Of a DNA stretch of 14,816 nucleotides, positions 7,557-14,816 are shown piece after piece (within the stretch, counting starts at the first letter, position 1; each line of letters starts with the position of its first letter). The stretch is from contig JBBIOZ010000039.1 of NCBI GenBank assembly GCA_037443105.1, positions 1-14,816 of the forward strand, written 5' to 3'. Source of the stretch: JAWCLZ01 sp037443105 (lineage in GTDB: Archaea > Halobacteriota > JAWCLZ01). A model generated the notes under the pieces. The model saw only the letters and a program-made list of their open reading frames with translations, was not told the origin of the DNA and made no database searches. Both the position numbers and the translations under genes were made by a program.

Positions 7557-7578
7557 CTGTTTTATGTTTGCAGCTATA
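7552..7578. terminator. Hairpin between convergent lrp-type and CDF genes
   Basis: TATAGCTG (7552-7559) and CAGCTATA (7571-7578) are perfect 8-base complementary arms around an 11-base loop. The left arm includes the TAG stop of the regulator (7554-7556), and the right arm touches the TAG stop of the CDF gene (7579-7581). It may act as a bidirectional terminator or 3'-end protector. No long T-run follows on either side. Confidence 0.5.
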
Positions 7579-8472
7579 CTAAGCCTCGTGCGGTTCAACT
7601 TCTATGGTTAGTCTAGCTATGTAGGGAAATTGATTTTTAACGCGCTCTTCAATTGCATCTTTAATTTTTTTCACCTCGTGAACCGAAGTCCACCCATCAA
7701 CCGCTATCTCCATTTCCCCCATTACAAACGGGCCAAGAGATCTCAACCTTAGGTTTCGAACCTTCCTCACGCCTTTTACACTCTCAGCTATCCGCAGAAT
7801 CTGCCCCATGCCATCGCATCTAATGCAGGCATCCATCAATACATATGCGCTTTCCTTCACCGTGACATAGGCTATTGTGAAGATGAAGAGCGCTATGATT
7901 ACACCAGCAATGGCATCCATCAGATGGAAGCCCAAACTGGAGAAAACAGCTCCAGTGAGCACCACGAATGAAGCAAAGCAGTCCTTAAGTTGATTTTTAG
8001 CATCTATAGAAATAGCACTGGATTTCACCTCCCCAGCAATCTTAAGCTTGTAGATAGCAAGCACTCCAGAAGTTAAGCCAGCCATCAATGCTATTAAAAT
8101 TGCAAGCCAAGGGAGATATAGCGCTGCTGGCTGAATCAATCGCAGATATGATTCATATAGAATCACTGCACCAATTCCCAGAATAAGCATAGCGGCAATA
8201 AAGGCTGAGAGGGTCTCGGCTTTATGGTAGCCATAATGAAAATGCTCATCTGGCTCACGCTGCGCAAGGCGCAGCCCAAACCACACTATGAAGGAAACAA
8301 GCGCATCGCCAGCGGAATGAATGCCATCGGCAATTAAGCCTATGCTGCCAGTGTATATTCCGCTTAATACCTCTATTAAGAAAATCGAGATCAGCACTGC
8401 AATTGATATTTCACTTATCCGCTGTCCCCTTTGAAGCGCTGCTCTCACATTTAAAAATAATATGCTATGCAA
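7579..8472 (-). CDS. Cation diffusion facilitator (CDF) family metal transporter
   Basis: An inner-membrane divalent metal/proton antiporter of 297 residues, normal for CDF proteins. Six membrane segments are visible at roughly residues 21-40, 43-70, 86-110, 117-142, 160-181 and 184-206, followed by a cytoplasmic metal-binding-type domain of about 85 residues ending in IEVEPHEA. In segment 2 the metal site is D49 with H52-S-A-G-D56. In segment 5 the usual H/D-xxx-D is N160-Q-L-K-D164, so metal choice is unclear. HYGYHKAE before segment 3 is the usual family loop. It starts at TTG 8472, two bases after the trpA stop and preceded by GGAAGAG, so it is presumably the last gene of the trp operon. 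No functional link to tryptophan is evident. Confidence 0.92.
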   Translation of the reverse strand: MHSILFLNVRAALQRGQRISEISIAVLISIFLIEVLSGIYTGSIGLIADGIHSAGDALVSFIVWFGLRLAQREPDEHFHYGYHKAETLSAFIAAMLILGIGAVILYESYLRLIQPAALYLPWLAILIALMAGLTSGVLAIYKLKIAGEVKSSAISIDAKNQLKDCFASFVVLTGAVFSSLGFHLMDAIAGVIIALFIFTIAYVTVKESAYVLMDACIRCDGMGQILRIAESVKGVRKVRNLRLRSLGPFVMGEMEIAVDGWTSVHEVKKIKDAIEERVKNQFPYIARLTIEVEPHEA

Positions 8473-8474
8473 GC

Positions 8475-9263
8475 TTAACTCTTCCGCAAAGCAGCCTTTA
8501 ATTCCAAGGCCAATTTTCTCAGCTGCTGAGTAACATCTCTGCCTCCTCGCTCTATTATCTCGACAAACGCAGAACCGACGACAATTCCATCCGCACCAGC
8601 ATTTGCTATAGCCCTAACGTGCTCAGGCTTTGAAATGCCAAATCCAACTACCTTGGGAATGCTGTATTCCTTAACTTTCTCCAGTACTTCCATTGCACTG
8701 GCTGCGAGGTTTGCCCTGGATCCTGTAACCCCCAAGCGTGATACTAAGTAGACAAAGCCGCTGCTCTGCTTAATTATCTGCTCAATTCTTGCAGCTGGAG
8801 TTGTGGGAGCGATTAAGAATATTAAATCAATGCCATATTTTCTGCAGTAGCTTTGAAATTCAGCTGATTCCTCCACAGGTAAATCCGGCACAATAAAGCC
8901 ATCAACAATTCCGCTCACTTCGCGAGCAAATTTTTCCAAGCCATATTTGAAGAAGATGTTATAATAGGTCATGAAAATGATGGGAGTTATATCATTTTCT
9001 TTTCGAATCTGCCTCACAAGGGCTATTACCCTGCTAGGCGTGGTTCCACTTTTCAGTGCTCTGTCACTAGCTGCTTGAATCGCTGTGCCATCGGCAATTG
9101 GGTCTGAGAAGGGAATTCCCAGTTCAATGATATCAACACCTGCATCCACTAAAGTGAAAAAGTATTCCTTGGTTTCACGTAGAGATGGATCACCTGCCAT
9201 CACATAGGCTATAAATGCTTTTTCACCCTTCAATTTTTCAAATACCTCGGCGATGCGGCTCAT
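8475..9263 (-). CDS. trpA: Tryptophan synthase alpha chain
   Basis: Cleaves indole-3-glycerol phosphate to indole and glyceraldehyde 3-phosphate, and passes indole to TrpB. It is a TIM barrel of 262 residues, full length. The catalytic pair is visible in ELGIPFSDPIADG as E47 and D58, and the phosphate-binding end of the barrel as GFGISKPEH and ADGIVVGSAFV. YLVSRLGVTGSR is the loop that closes over the substrate. The ATG at 9263 overlaps trpB by 26 bases, with GAGG 7 bases before it, which argues for coupled translation and equal amounts of the two subunits. The stop TAA is two bases from the CDF start. Confidence 0.97.
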   Translation of the reverse strand: MSRIAEVFEKLKGEKAFIAYVMAGDPSLRETKEYFFTLVDAGVDIIELGIPFSDPIADGTAIQAASDRALKSGTTPSRVIALVRQIRKENDITPIIFMTYYNIFFKYGLEKFAREVSGIVDGFIVPDLPVEESAEFQSYCRKYGIDLIFLIAPTTPAARIEQIIKQSSGFVYLVSRLGVTGSRANLAASAMEVLEKVKEYSIPKVVGFGISKPEHVRAIANAGADGIVVGSAFVEIIERGGRDVTQQLRKLALELKAALRKS

Positions 9264-10443
9264 CTATTTCCCTCGCCACTGTTTCAACGTCCTTATCTCC
9301 CCTGCCTGAGAGATTTATTATAACCAGAGAATTTTCTTCTATTTCCCGATTTTGAACTGCCTTCATGGCATATGCAACTGCATGAGCACTTTCAAGCGCG
9401 GGAAGTATGCCCTCCAGTTTGCAGCACGCTTGAAAGGCTTGGAGTGCTTCTTTATCAAAAACATAGCGAGGCAGAATTCTGCCTTTCTCAGCTAGATATG
9501 CAATTTCAGGTCCAACTCCCGAGTAATCCAAGCCAGCGCTAATGCTATGGGTTTCAAGAATCTGCCCCTCGCTATTTTGAAGTATTAGACTTCGAGTGCC
9601 ATGCAGTATTCCCTCGGTACCGGCAGTTAGCCTAGCAGCGTGTCTAGCTTTATGCCCATCTTGGCTGAGTTCCAGTCCTCCCGCTTCCACAGCATACAGC
9701 TTCACATCGTCCTCTAAAAATTCATAGAATATCCCGATGGAATTGCTCCCTCCACCGGTGCAAGCAATTATTGCGCTTGGCAGGCGATTTTCCTTTTCCA
9801 GTATCTGCCGCTTTGCCTCTTTGCCAATTACTCTTTGAAATTCGCGAACCATGGTTGGATATGGATGCGGGCCAAGAGCGGACCCAAGCAGATAGTGCGT
9901 TGTAGTAACATTCGCAGCCCAGTCGCGCAGAGCCTCGCTTATAGCGTCTTTCAAAGTCTTTGAGCCGCTGTGCACCGGTGTTACCTTTGCACCCATGAGG
10001 CGCATTCGAAAAACATTTAATCTCTGCCGCTCCATATCCCTCGTGCCCATGTAGATCTCGCATTCAATACCTAGTGCTGCGCACGCCATTGCTACAGCTA
10101 TGCCATGCTGCCCTGCGCCGGTTTCCGCTATTACTCTTTTTTTGCCCAGCTGCTTGGCCAGCAAAGCTTGGCCGAGAGCATTGTTAATCTTATGCGCACC
10201 TCCGTGGCATAGATCTTCACGCTTGAGATAGACCTTGAGTTTGCAGACTTCACTTAATCTGGGAGCATAATAGAGGGGGGTGGGTCTACCTGCATATTCA
10301 CGTAAGTAGTAGTCAAGCTTGCTCTGAAATTCGCTATCTTTTGAATACTTTTCAAAAGCCTCTTCCAGTTCGATGAGTGCAGGCATTAGTGTTTCTGCTA
10401 CATATTGGCCGCCAAATCTGCCAAATTTGCCTTTCTCCATCAT
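9238..10443 (-). CDS. trpB: Tryptophan synthase beta chain (TrpB1 type)
   Basis: The pyridoxal-phosphate enzyme that joins indole and serine to form tryptophan. The protein is 401 residues, typical of the TrpB1 form that pairs with TrpA rather than the longer TrpB2. It opens with the hallmark GRFGGQYVAETLMP. The PLP lysine is K85 in HKINNALGQ, the catalytic glutamate is E107 in ETGAGQHG, and the PLP phosphate loop is GGGSNSIG at residues 230-237. GLDYSGVGPE and the C-terminal LSGRGDKD complete the signature. The start is the first ATG of ATGATG at 10443; the trpC stop TGA lies within it, a 4-base overlap. Confidence 0.97.
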   Translation of the reverse strand: MMEKGKFGRFGGQYVAETLMPALIELEEAFEKYSKDSEFQSKLDYYLREYAGRPTPLYYAPRLSEVCKLKVYLKREDLCHGGAHKINNALGQALLAKQLGKKRVIAETGAGQHGIAVAMACAALGIECEIYMGTRDMERQRLNVFRMRLMGAKVTPVHSGSKTLKDAISEALRDWAANVTTTHYLLGSALGPHPYPTMVREFQRVIGKEAKRQILEKENRLPSAIIACTGGGSNSIGIFYEFLEDDVKLYAVEAGGLELSQDGHKARHAARLTAGTEGILHGTRSLILQNSEGQILETHSISAGLDYSGVGPEIAYLAEKGRILPRYVFDKEALQAFQACCKLEGILPALESAHAVAYAMKAVQNREIEENSLVIINLSGRGDKDVETVAREIDEPHRRGI

Positions 10444-11210
10444 CCCACGCTTTTCAATGCATTTACAAGTTCAAGCGTTTTCGCCTTGATATTCCCACTC
10501 ATAATAGCGCTACCAACTAGAATTCCATCTGCGCCTGCATTTATAACGCGCCTTGCATCATCAGCATTTTTTATCCCGCTCTCGCTGATTATAACCGCTT
10601 CTTCATTTTGCCTTCTGATCAAAGGTGCAAGCTTCTCGGTTCTGCGCAGGTCGATTTTAAGTGTTTCAAAGTCTCGATTATTTATACCGATCAGCTGTGC
10701 ATCAGCATGAAGAGCTGCTTCAATATCTTTTTCACTATGCACCTCTACAAGCGGTTCCATTCCCAGTTTGATCGCTAGCTCGGCAAAGCGCTTCAATTCT
10801 CTGCCAAGCAAGCTTGCTATGAGGAGTATTAAATCAGCTTTCACCTCAAATAACTGCGCCTCATTAACTATGAAATCCTTGCGCAGCACAGGGAGAGAAA
10901 CACTGGCTCGAACTTCTTCAAGATTCTGGAGACTGCCATTGAAGTACTCTGGCTCAGTAAGTACCGAAATTGCAATTGCACCGCCACATTCCATTTCTCT
11001 TGCTATCGCTGAAGCTTCAGCTGGCGATATAACTCTCCTTACTCCAAGCGGCGATGCAGGCTTTACCTCTGCTATCACAGGAACCCTTCCAGATTCCTTT
11101 GCTTTTTTCAACTGCACTATTAAATCGCGCCTCTCCACGCGCGCTTCGATTCGATTGACGATTTGCCTCTGCCTTGCACTGCTTACTATCGCCTCTATTA
11201 TCCTATGCAT
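10440..11210 (-). CDS. trpC: Indole-3-glycerol phosphate synthase
   Basis: Closes the indole ring, converting carboxyphenylaminodeoxyribulose phosphate to indole-3-glycerol phosphate. It is a stand-alone TIM barrel of 256 residues, not fused to TrpF. Recognisable positions are K50 in IAEVKPASPLG, K111 in LRKDFIV, E156 in EVHSE, N177/N178 in GINNRDF and E210-S211 in ISESGI, with the phosphate site at ADGILVGSAIM. The usual IAEIKRASPS motif appears as IAEVKPASPL, a mild variant. The ATG at 11210 overlaps the aroA' gene by 13 bases, behind GAGGTG within that gene. Confidence 0.96.
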   Translation of the reverse strand: MHRIIEAIVSSARQRQIVNRIEARVERRDLIVQLKKAKESGRVPVIAEVKPASPLGVRRVISPAEASAIAREMECGGAIAISVLTEPEYFNGSLQNLEEVRASVSLPVLRKDFIVNEAQLFEVKADLILLIASLLGRELKRFAELAIKLGMEPLVEVHSEKDIEAALHADAQLIGINNRDFETLKIDLRRTEKLAPLIRRQNEEAVIISESGIKNADDARRVINAGADGILVGSAIMSGNIKAKTLELVNALKSVG

Positions 11211-11971
11211 TGAAGCACCTCATTTATCTTCATTGCCTCGCTAGCGCTGTAGTTCTCGTGCACTATCTTGAACAGCCTGCGCGTCATAAGCTGCGGGCTG
11301 CGATGTTGAAATATATTTCTTCCTATTACAATGCCTTTTGCTCCAGCCTGCATTGCATCGCTCACCATTTGCAGCAGCTCTAAATCGGTGCTAACTTTTG
11401 GTCCGCCTGCGATGACCACTGGCACTGGGCAGCCTTTAACCACTTCTTTGAAACTATCTATGTCACCTGTATAATTGGTCTTCACTATATCCGCGCCTAG
11501 CTCAGCGCCAACGCGAGCAGCGTCCTTGAGATATTCCATTGAATCGATTTTACGTGCATACATCATTGCAAGTAGTGGCATTCCCCATTCATCGCATTCC
11601 GCTGATACCTTGCCAACTATCTCAAGCATGCTGCCTTCATCCTTTGCACCTATATTTACATGCACGCTTACACAATCAGCACCCATTTTTAGAGCTTCTT
11701 TCACGCTTGTTACAAGCATTGGATCAAAGCTGAGAGCAGTGCCTGCAGTTAAATGCAAAATCAATCCTAGATCTTTGCCGCAGCCTCGATGAAATCGCGC
11801 TGCGCCTTTATGCACTATGGCTGCATCTGCGCAGCCAGCGATTAAGGCTGCTTCTTTGTTTATTATCCCCTTAACATGGTCCATGGTTATGGTGGAAACT
11901 ATCACGGTCTTCCCAGTGTTTCCATTGAAAATTCTTCCCAAGCGAATATTCTTGCCTATCGCAATTATCAC
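11198..11971 (-). CDS. aroA': 2-amino-3,7-dideoxy-D-threo-hept-6-ulosonate (ADTH) synthase, AroA'-like
   Basis: Class I aldolase of the DhnA/FbaB group, closest to MJ0400-type AroA', which opens the alternative archaeal route to 3-dehydroquinate and chorismate. It has 257 residues, slightly short of the roughly 270 usual. The Schiff-base lysine is K164 in DIVKTNYTGD, the proton-donor tyrosine Y138 in MMYAR, and an active-site aspartate D31 in TMDH. HVNIG, DEWGMPLLAMMY, VVIAGGPK and GRNIFQH are strong family matches. After MDH the usual G-V-T/S-x-G-P loop is absent, so the active-site entrance may differ. It starts at GTG 11971, overlapping the trpG stop as GTGA. Its place in the trp operon suggests a supply of chorismate for tryptophan. 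Fructose-bisphosphate aldolase is the less likely alternative. Confidence 0.85.
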   Translation of the reverse strand: MIIAIGKNIRLGRIFNGNTGKTVIVSTITMDHVKGIINKEAALIAGCADAAIVHKGAARFHRGCGKDLGLILHLTAGTALSFDPMLVTSVKEALKMGADCVSVHVNIGAKDEGSMLEIVGKVSAECDEWGMPLLAMMYARKIDSMEYLKDAARVGAELGADIVKTNYTGDIDSFKEVVKGCPVPVVIAGGPKVSTDLELLQMVSDAMQAGAKGIVIGRNIFQHRSPQLMTRRLFKIVHENYSASEAMKINEVLQCIG

Positions 11972-12543
11972 CTCGCAATTTCCAGAAAATTTTTTATAAT
12001 CTTAATTCCCTCCGGGGTGAGCACGCTTTCTGGATGGAATTGCACGCCTTCTACTAAGTATTTTCGATGCCTCAAACCCATGATTTCGCCATCATCGCTC
12101 AATGCAACGACTTTTAAATCCTGAGGTATCTTCTGTGCTGCGAGAGAGTGATATCTCCCAGCTATCAATGGGTTAGCCACGTTTCTATAGATCCTCTTTC
12201 CATCGTGCACTATCAGCGAGGTCTTCCCGTGCAGTGGACCTGAAATTGAATGGGATACCTCGCCATTGTATGCCACGCAGATCGCTTGATGCCCTAAGCA
12301 CACTCCTAGGATTGGTATTTTTTCTCCAAATTCTCTTATTATTTCAATGCAATTGCCAATATCTGCTCTACGAGCTGGATGGCCCGGGCCTGGGGAGATT
12401 ACAATTGCATCTGGGTCGATCTTGCGCACAGCTTGAAGGCTTATGGTATTATCCACCACGATTGTATCCGACTCAAAGATGGATACATAGTCAACTAAGT
12501 TCCATACAAATGAATCGAAGTTGTTTATGAATAAAACCTTCAT
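11968..12543 (-). CDS. trpG: Anthranilate synthase component II (glutamine amidotransferase)
   Basis: Releases ammonia from glutamine for TrpE. It is a class I amidotransferase of 191 residues with C82 in GVCLGHQ and H170/E172 in FHPES as the catalytic triad, plus the oxyanion segment SPGPGHP near residue 50. The N-terminal NNFDSFVWNL and the HGKTS motif near residue 105 mark it as the TrpG/PabA type. It might also serve 4-amino-4-deoxychorismate synthesis, since no separate pabA is seen here. The ATG at 12543 overlaps the trpE stop as ATGA, with GGAGGGGG just upstream. It ends inside the GTG of the next gene. Confidence 0.96.
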   Translation of the reverse strand: MKVLFINNFDSFVWNLVDYVSIFESDTIVVDNTISLQAVRKIDPDAIVISPGPGHPARRADIGNCIEIIREFGEKIPILGVCLGHQAICVAYNGEVSHSISGPLHGKTSLIVHDGKRIYRNVANPLIAGRYHSLAAQKIPQDLKVVALSDDGEIMGLRHRKYLVEGVQFHPESVLTPEGIKIIKNFLEIAR

Positions 12544-14096
12544 TTCTCCCCCTCCATTGCTTTTAGCATGGCTTGCATTTTCCTCTCAGTTTCATAGAAT
12601 TCTTTCTCAGGTATAGAATCCGCTACTATCCCAGCGCCTGCTTGCACACTAGCAATGCCATTGTTTACCACTATTGTTCTAATTGTAATTGCAAAATCAG
12701 CGCTGCCATCCCAAGCATAATAGCCCACTCCCCCTGCATAGATTCCTCTGGCATCCCTTTCAAGTTCGTGGATTATTTCCATGGCTCTTATTTTAGGAGC
12801 GCCTGAGACTGTGCCCATTGGCACGATTGCGCGAGTAGCGTCGAAAGCATCGCATTCATCGCGAAGTTCGCCGGTGATTGTACTCTCGATGTGCTGCACG
12901 TGGGAATACTTTAAAACAGACATGAAATTGATAACTTTAACGCTGCCTGGCTTCGAAACCATGCGCACATCATTTCTGCCTAGATCTACAAGCATCACAT
13001 GTTCAGCAATCTCTTTCTTATCATTCAGCATCTGCCTCGCAAGTTTCTCATCTTCCTCAGGCGTTCTTCCTCTTGCGCATGTACCAGCAATTGGATTGTT
13101 TACAACCCTGCGGTTATAGATGGAGAGCAGTGTTTCAGGAGAAGCGCCTATTATTGCTAGTTCTTTAAATTTAAGTAGATACATATATGGACTTGGATTT
13201 ATCCGGCGGAGAGCTTTGTAGATCTCAAGAGGAGTGCAATTTATCTCAGCCTCGTAGCGCCTGGAGAGTACCACTTGGAAGATGTCTCCATCGTAGATGT
13301 ATTGCTTTGCCTTTTCCACCATCCTTTCAAACTCCTCTTTCTTCAAATTGCATTTGAAGCTCGACTTTATTCTGCGAATGCGTGGATTTGAAGCAACGTG
13401 TGGATGTGAAATGGCTTTTGATAGCTCCTTTGCTTTCTCCTCAGCCTTAGCATAAGCTTCATCCCCTTGTTGCTTGCTCCGCACAACTGGCGTTGCTATT
13501 ATGAATACTCTATTCAGCAAGTGGTCGTAAACTAGAGTTTGCTGAGTTAAAAGGAAAATACAATCAGGAGTATTTGCTTGCTTTCTATTTTTTATCTTCT
13601 TAAGCCAGCAGTCGTAAACCAAGTCATAGGCAAAGTAGCCAACCAATCCACCCAGGAATGCCTGGCGCTGGAAAATATTTTCACCTTGAAATTTTGCTAT
13701 ATTAAACACAGCTCGAAGAGCATCCAAGGTGTCGTATTCCTCTTTGAGTTTCGCTGTAATTTGATTTCCACTTTCTGCTTGCACTTTTTTGCTCACTTGC
13801 TTCAAGCCATTGAAAATCAAATCATATATCTCTTGATTGTGGACTTCGATCGATATTCTTCTCTGCTTCGCAGCGATCACTGCATCTGGGTCGCTTCCAA
13901 CGAATGAAAATCTTGAATGTCTCTCTTCCTTCTCAGCTGACTCCAGCAAATATGAATAATCCCTAGCAGCTATATTTGTATAAACATCCAGCGGACTCAA
14001 GCTTGTTCTAACTTGAGCTATCAATGGCACGATCGCTGGATATTCTTTTAATTTTTCGAGTGCCCTCTCAAAAGCTTCCTTTGAAACCTCAAACAT
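12540..14096 (-). CDS. trpE: Anthranilate synthase component I
   Basis: Converts chorismate and ammonia to anthranilate, the committed step to tryptophan. About 518 residues. The C-terminal chorismate-binding domain shows GASPETLL, IAGTCARGRT, LVDLGRNDV, HIESTITGEL and GTVSGAPKIRAME. The N-terminal domain carries YSYLLES near residue 50 with SPLDVY before it, resembling the tryptophan-binding feedback element of TrpE; feedback inhibition is therefore likely but inferred. I chose ATG 14096, which overlaps the trpF stop (ATGTTTGA) and has GAGAGG about 7 bases upstream. An in-frame TTG at 14111 adds five residues but has no ribosome site. Confidence 0.96.
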   Translation of the reverse strand: MFEVSKEAFERALEKLKEYPAIVPLIAQVRTSLSPLDVYTNIAARDYSYLLESAEKEERHSRFSFVGSDPDAVIAAKQRRISIEVHNQEIYDLIFNGLKQVSKKVQAESGNQITAKLKEEYDTLDALRAVFNIAKFQGENIFQRQAFLGGLVGYFAYDLVYDCWLKKIKNRKQANTPDCIFLLTQQTLVYDHLLNRVFIIATPVVRSKQQGDEAYAKAEEKAKELSKAISHPHVASNPRIRRIKSSFKCNLKKEEFERMVEKAKQYIYDGDIFQVVLSRRYEAEINCTPLEIYKALRRINPSPYMYLLKFKELAIIGASPETLLSIYNRRVVNNPIAGTCARGRTPEEDEKLARQMLNDKKEIAEHVMLVDLGRNDVRMVSKPGSVKVINFMSVLKYSHVQHIESTITGELRDECDAFDATRAIVPMGTVSGAPKIRAMEIIHELERDARGIYAGGVGYYAWDGSADFAITIRTIVVNNGIASVQAGAGIVADSIPEKEFYETERKMQAMLKAMEGEK

Positions 14097-14709
14097 TTCT
14101 CGCCCTCTCAATGAAAGCCTTGAGTTTGGCTGGATCCTTTACACCTGCTTTGCCCTCGACTTCAACACCTGAGGCTACATCCACGCCGAAGGGCTTGACC
14201 TTTGAAATTGCTTCAGCAACATTCTCTGGATTCAAGCCACCTGCGAGGATCACCGGCAGGCTGCTTTTTCTTACTACTTCAGCGCTAATTTGCCAGTTAT
14301 GAGCTGTTCCTTTTTTAACCGAGTCCAGGAGAATAGCGTGTACATATTTCTCATAGCGTTCAAGTTTTTCGAAAACATTGCTATTTACCTGAATTGTTTT
14401 AATTATCGCTGCTTTTTTCCCGAGCTTTTTTATCTCATCTATTTCTAACTCATTATGGATCTGTAGATAATCCGGCTGAAGCTTTGCCATTAGCTTTTCC
14501 CCCTCGCTGGCACTCGCTGGAGTAGCAACAACCACTGTTTCTATGCTGCTTGGAACTTGTTTTAAAAGCGCTCTAGCTCTCTCGAGAGAGATTTTTCTAG
14601 GAGAGTCTAAGCTGACTTCCACGATGAAGCCAACTGCACTGGGTTTAAGCTTTGATACAGCCTCGAGATCAAATGAGTTAGTTATCCCGCATATTTTAAT
14701 CCAGACCAA
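14089..14709 (-). CDS. trpF: Phosphoribosylanthranilate isomerase
   Basis: Catalyses the Amadori rearrangement of phosphoribosylanthranilate, the step before TrpC. It is a TIM barrel of 206 residues from TTG 14709, with GGTGAT (14713-14718) three bases upstream. This start puts the catalytic cysteine at position 7 (WIKICGITN), as is usual for the family; the longer reading to 14778 would run into trpD. The catalytic aspartate is D129 in ILLDS. Phosphate binding is by LAGGLNPENV and DVASGVEVEGK. The usual QLHG appears as QIHN. The TGA stop lies in the trpE start region. It begins four bases after the trpD stop. Confidence 0.93.
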   Translation of the reverse strand: MVWIKICGITNSFDLEAVSKLKPSAVGFIVEVSLDSPRKISLERARALLKQVPSSIETVVVATPASASEGEKLMAKLQPDYLQIHNELEIDEIKKLGKKAAIIKTIQVNSNVFEKLERYEKYVHAILLDSVKKGTAHNWQISAEVVRKSSLPVILAGGLNPENVAEAISKVKPFGVDVASGVEVEGKAGVKDPAKLKAFIERARNV

Positions 14710-14713
14710 GAGA

Positions 14714-14816
14714 TCACCAGCTCTCGGAATTATAGGAAATGAATTCTTGAAGTTTTTGAAGCGCAGCACCGCTATCAATGGCGTTGGAAGCTATTTCAAA
14801 TCCCTCTTTAAAATCT
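14714..14816 (-). CDS. trpD: Anthranilate phosphoribosyltransferase, C-terminal end only
   Basis: A reading frame enters from the right edge and ends at TGA 14714-14716. Its last 33 residues include FKEGFEIASNAIDSGAAL, then LQEFI. The EG-x-x-A-x-x-A-I-D-S-G-x-A pattern is the usual C-terminal helix of TrpD. This completes the set of tryptophan genes and makes trpD the gene directly upstream of trpF. The catalytic part and start lie outside the window. The fragment is short, so identification rests on this motif and on operon position. Confidence 0.8.
   Translation of the reverse strand, partial: DFKEGFEIASNAIDSGAALQKLQEFISYNSESW

Noticed and set aside
10768..11244. 158-residue open frame on the plus strand
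   Set aside because: It lies antisense to trpC and the end of aroA', has no ribosome site, and its low-complexity Ser/Ala/Leu-rich composition mirrors the complementary strand.
14024..14302. Plus-strand open frames over trpE and trpF, and similar ones across the window
   Set aside because: They are complements of well-identified genes with no motifs or start signals of their own.
14710..14778. Longer N-terminus of TrpF starting at 14778
   Set aside because: It would overlap the TrpD coding tail, and its residues are unlike TrpF. The TTG at 14709 places the catalytic Cys at position 7.
14714..14816. Operon lacking trpD
   Set aside because: The C-terminal tail of TrpD is readable at the right edge, just before trpF.
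1..14816. CRISPR array, tRNA, insertion sequence or attachment site
   Set aside because: No repeat-spacer pattern, cloverleaf, transposase motif or flanking direct repeats were seen on either strand.
8475..14816. Trp attenuator or leader peptide
   Set aside because: The operon promoter and leader are beyond the right edge, and gene junctions inside the window are too tight to hold one.

Overview
The window looks like archaeal chromosome. The evidence is a split, ferredoxin-type glutamate synthase locus, an AroA'-type first enzyme of the alternative shikimate route, GGTG/GGAGG ribosome sites with frequent TTG and GTG starts, TATA-box promoters and T-tract terminators. I cannot assign a lineage. 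Two short runs of N (22 and 24 bases) indicate a draft assembly, probably a metagenome bin. Apart from the lrp-type regulator at 7110-7556 (+), every gene is on the minus strand.

Right part (14816 down to 7579): a tightly overlapping tryptophan operon. In transcription order it is trpD (only the C-terminal tail is inside the window), trpF, trpE, trpG, an aroA'-like ADTH synthase gene, trpC, trpB, trpA and a cation diffusion facilitator (CDF) transporter. All are intact except trpD, which is cut by the window edge. Stop/start overlaps of 4 to 26 bases or gaps of 2 to 4 bases imply translational coupling. The operon promoter lies beyond the window. The operon ends against the convergent regulator gene, and an 8-bp hairpin separates them.

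Middle (7579 to 6981): the Lrp/AsnC-family regulator and a 129-bp divergent promoter region that it probably shares with the nitrogen-assimilation genes.

Left part (6980 down to 1): an ammonia-assimilation cluster. It holds two paralogous ferredoxin/FMN glutamate-synthase-domain genes (5652-6980 and 4249-5651), a fused glutaminase (GATase II) plus GXGXG-domain gene (1876-4256), a 216-bp AT-rich intergenic region, a 74-residue protein of unknown function and glnA (glutamine synthetase). The most notable point is that all three glutamate-synthase genes are interrupted. There is an in-frame TGA where the family has Trp, three one-base frameshifts, and two N gaps in conserved parts. The trp operon, the regulator, the small gene and glnA are clean. 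Either the GOGAT locus is decaying while GS is kept, or this stretch of the assembly is poor.

I found no CRISPR array, transposase, tRNA, rRNA or obvious defence system. The interest lies in the broken GOGAT locus, the aroA' and CDF genes inside the trp operon, and a few regulatory inverted repeats.
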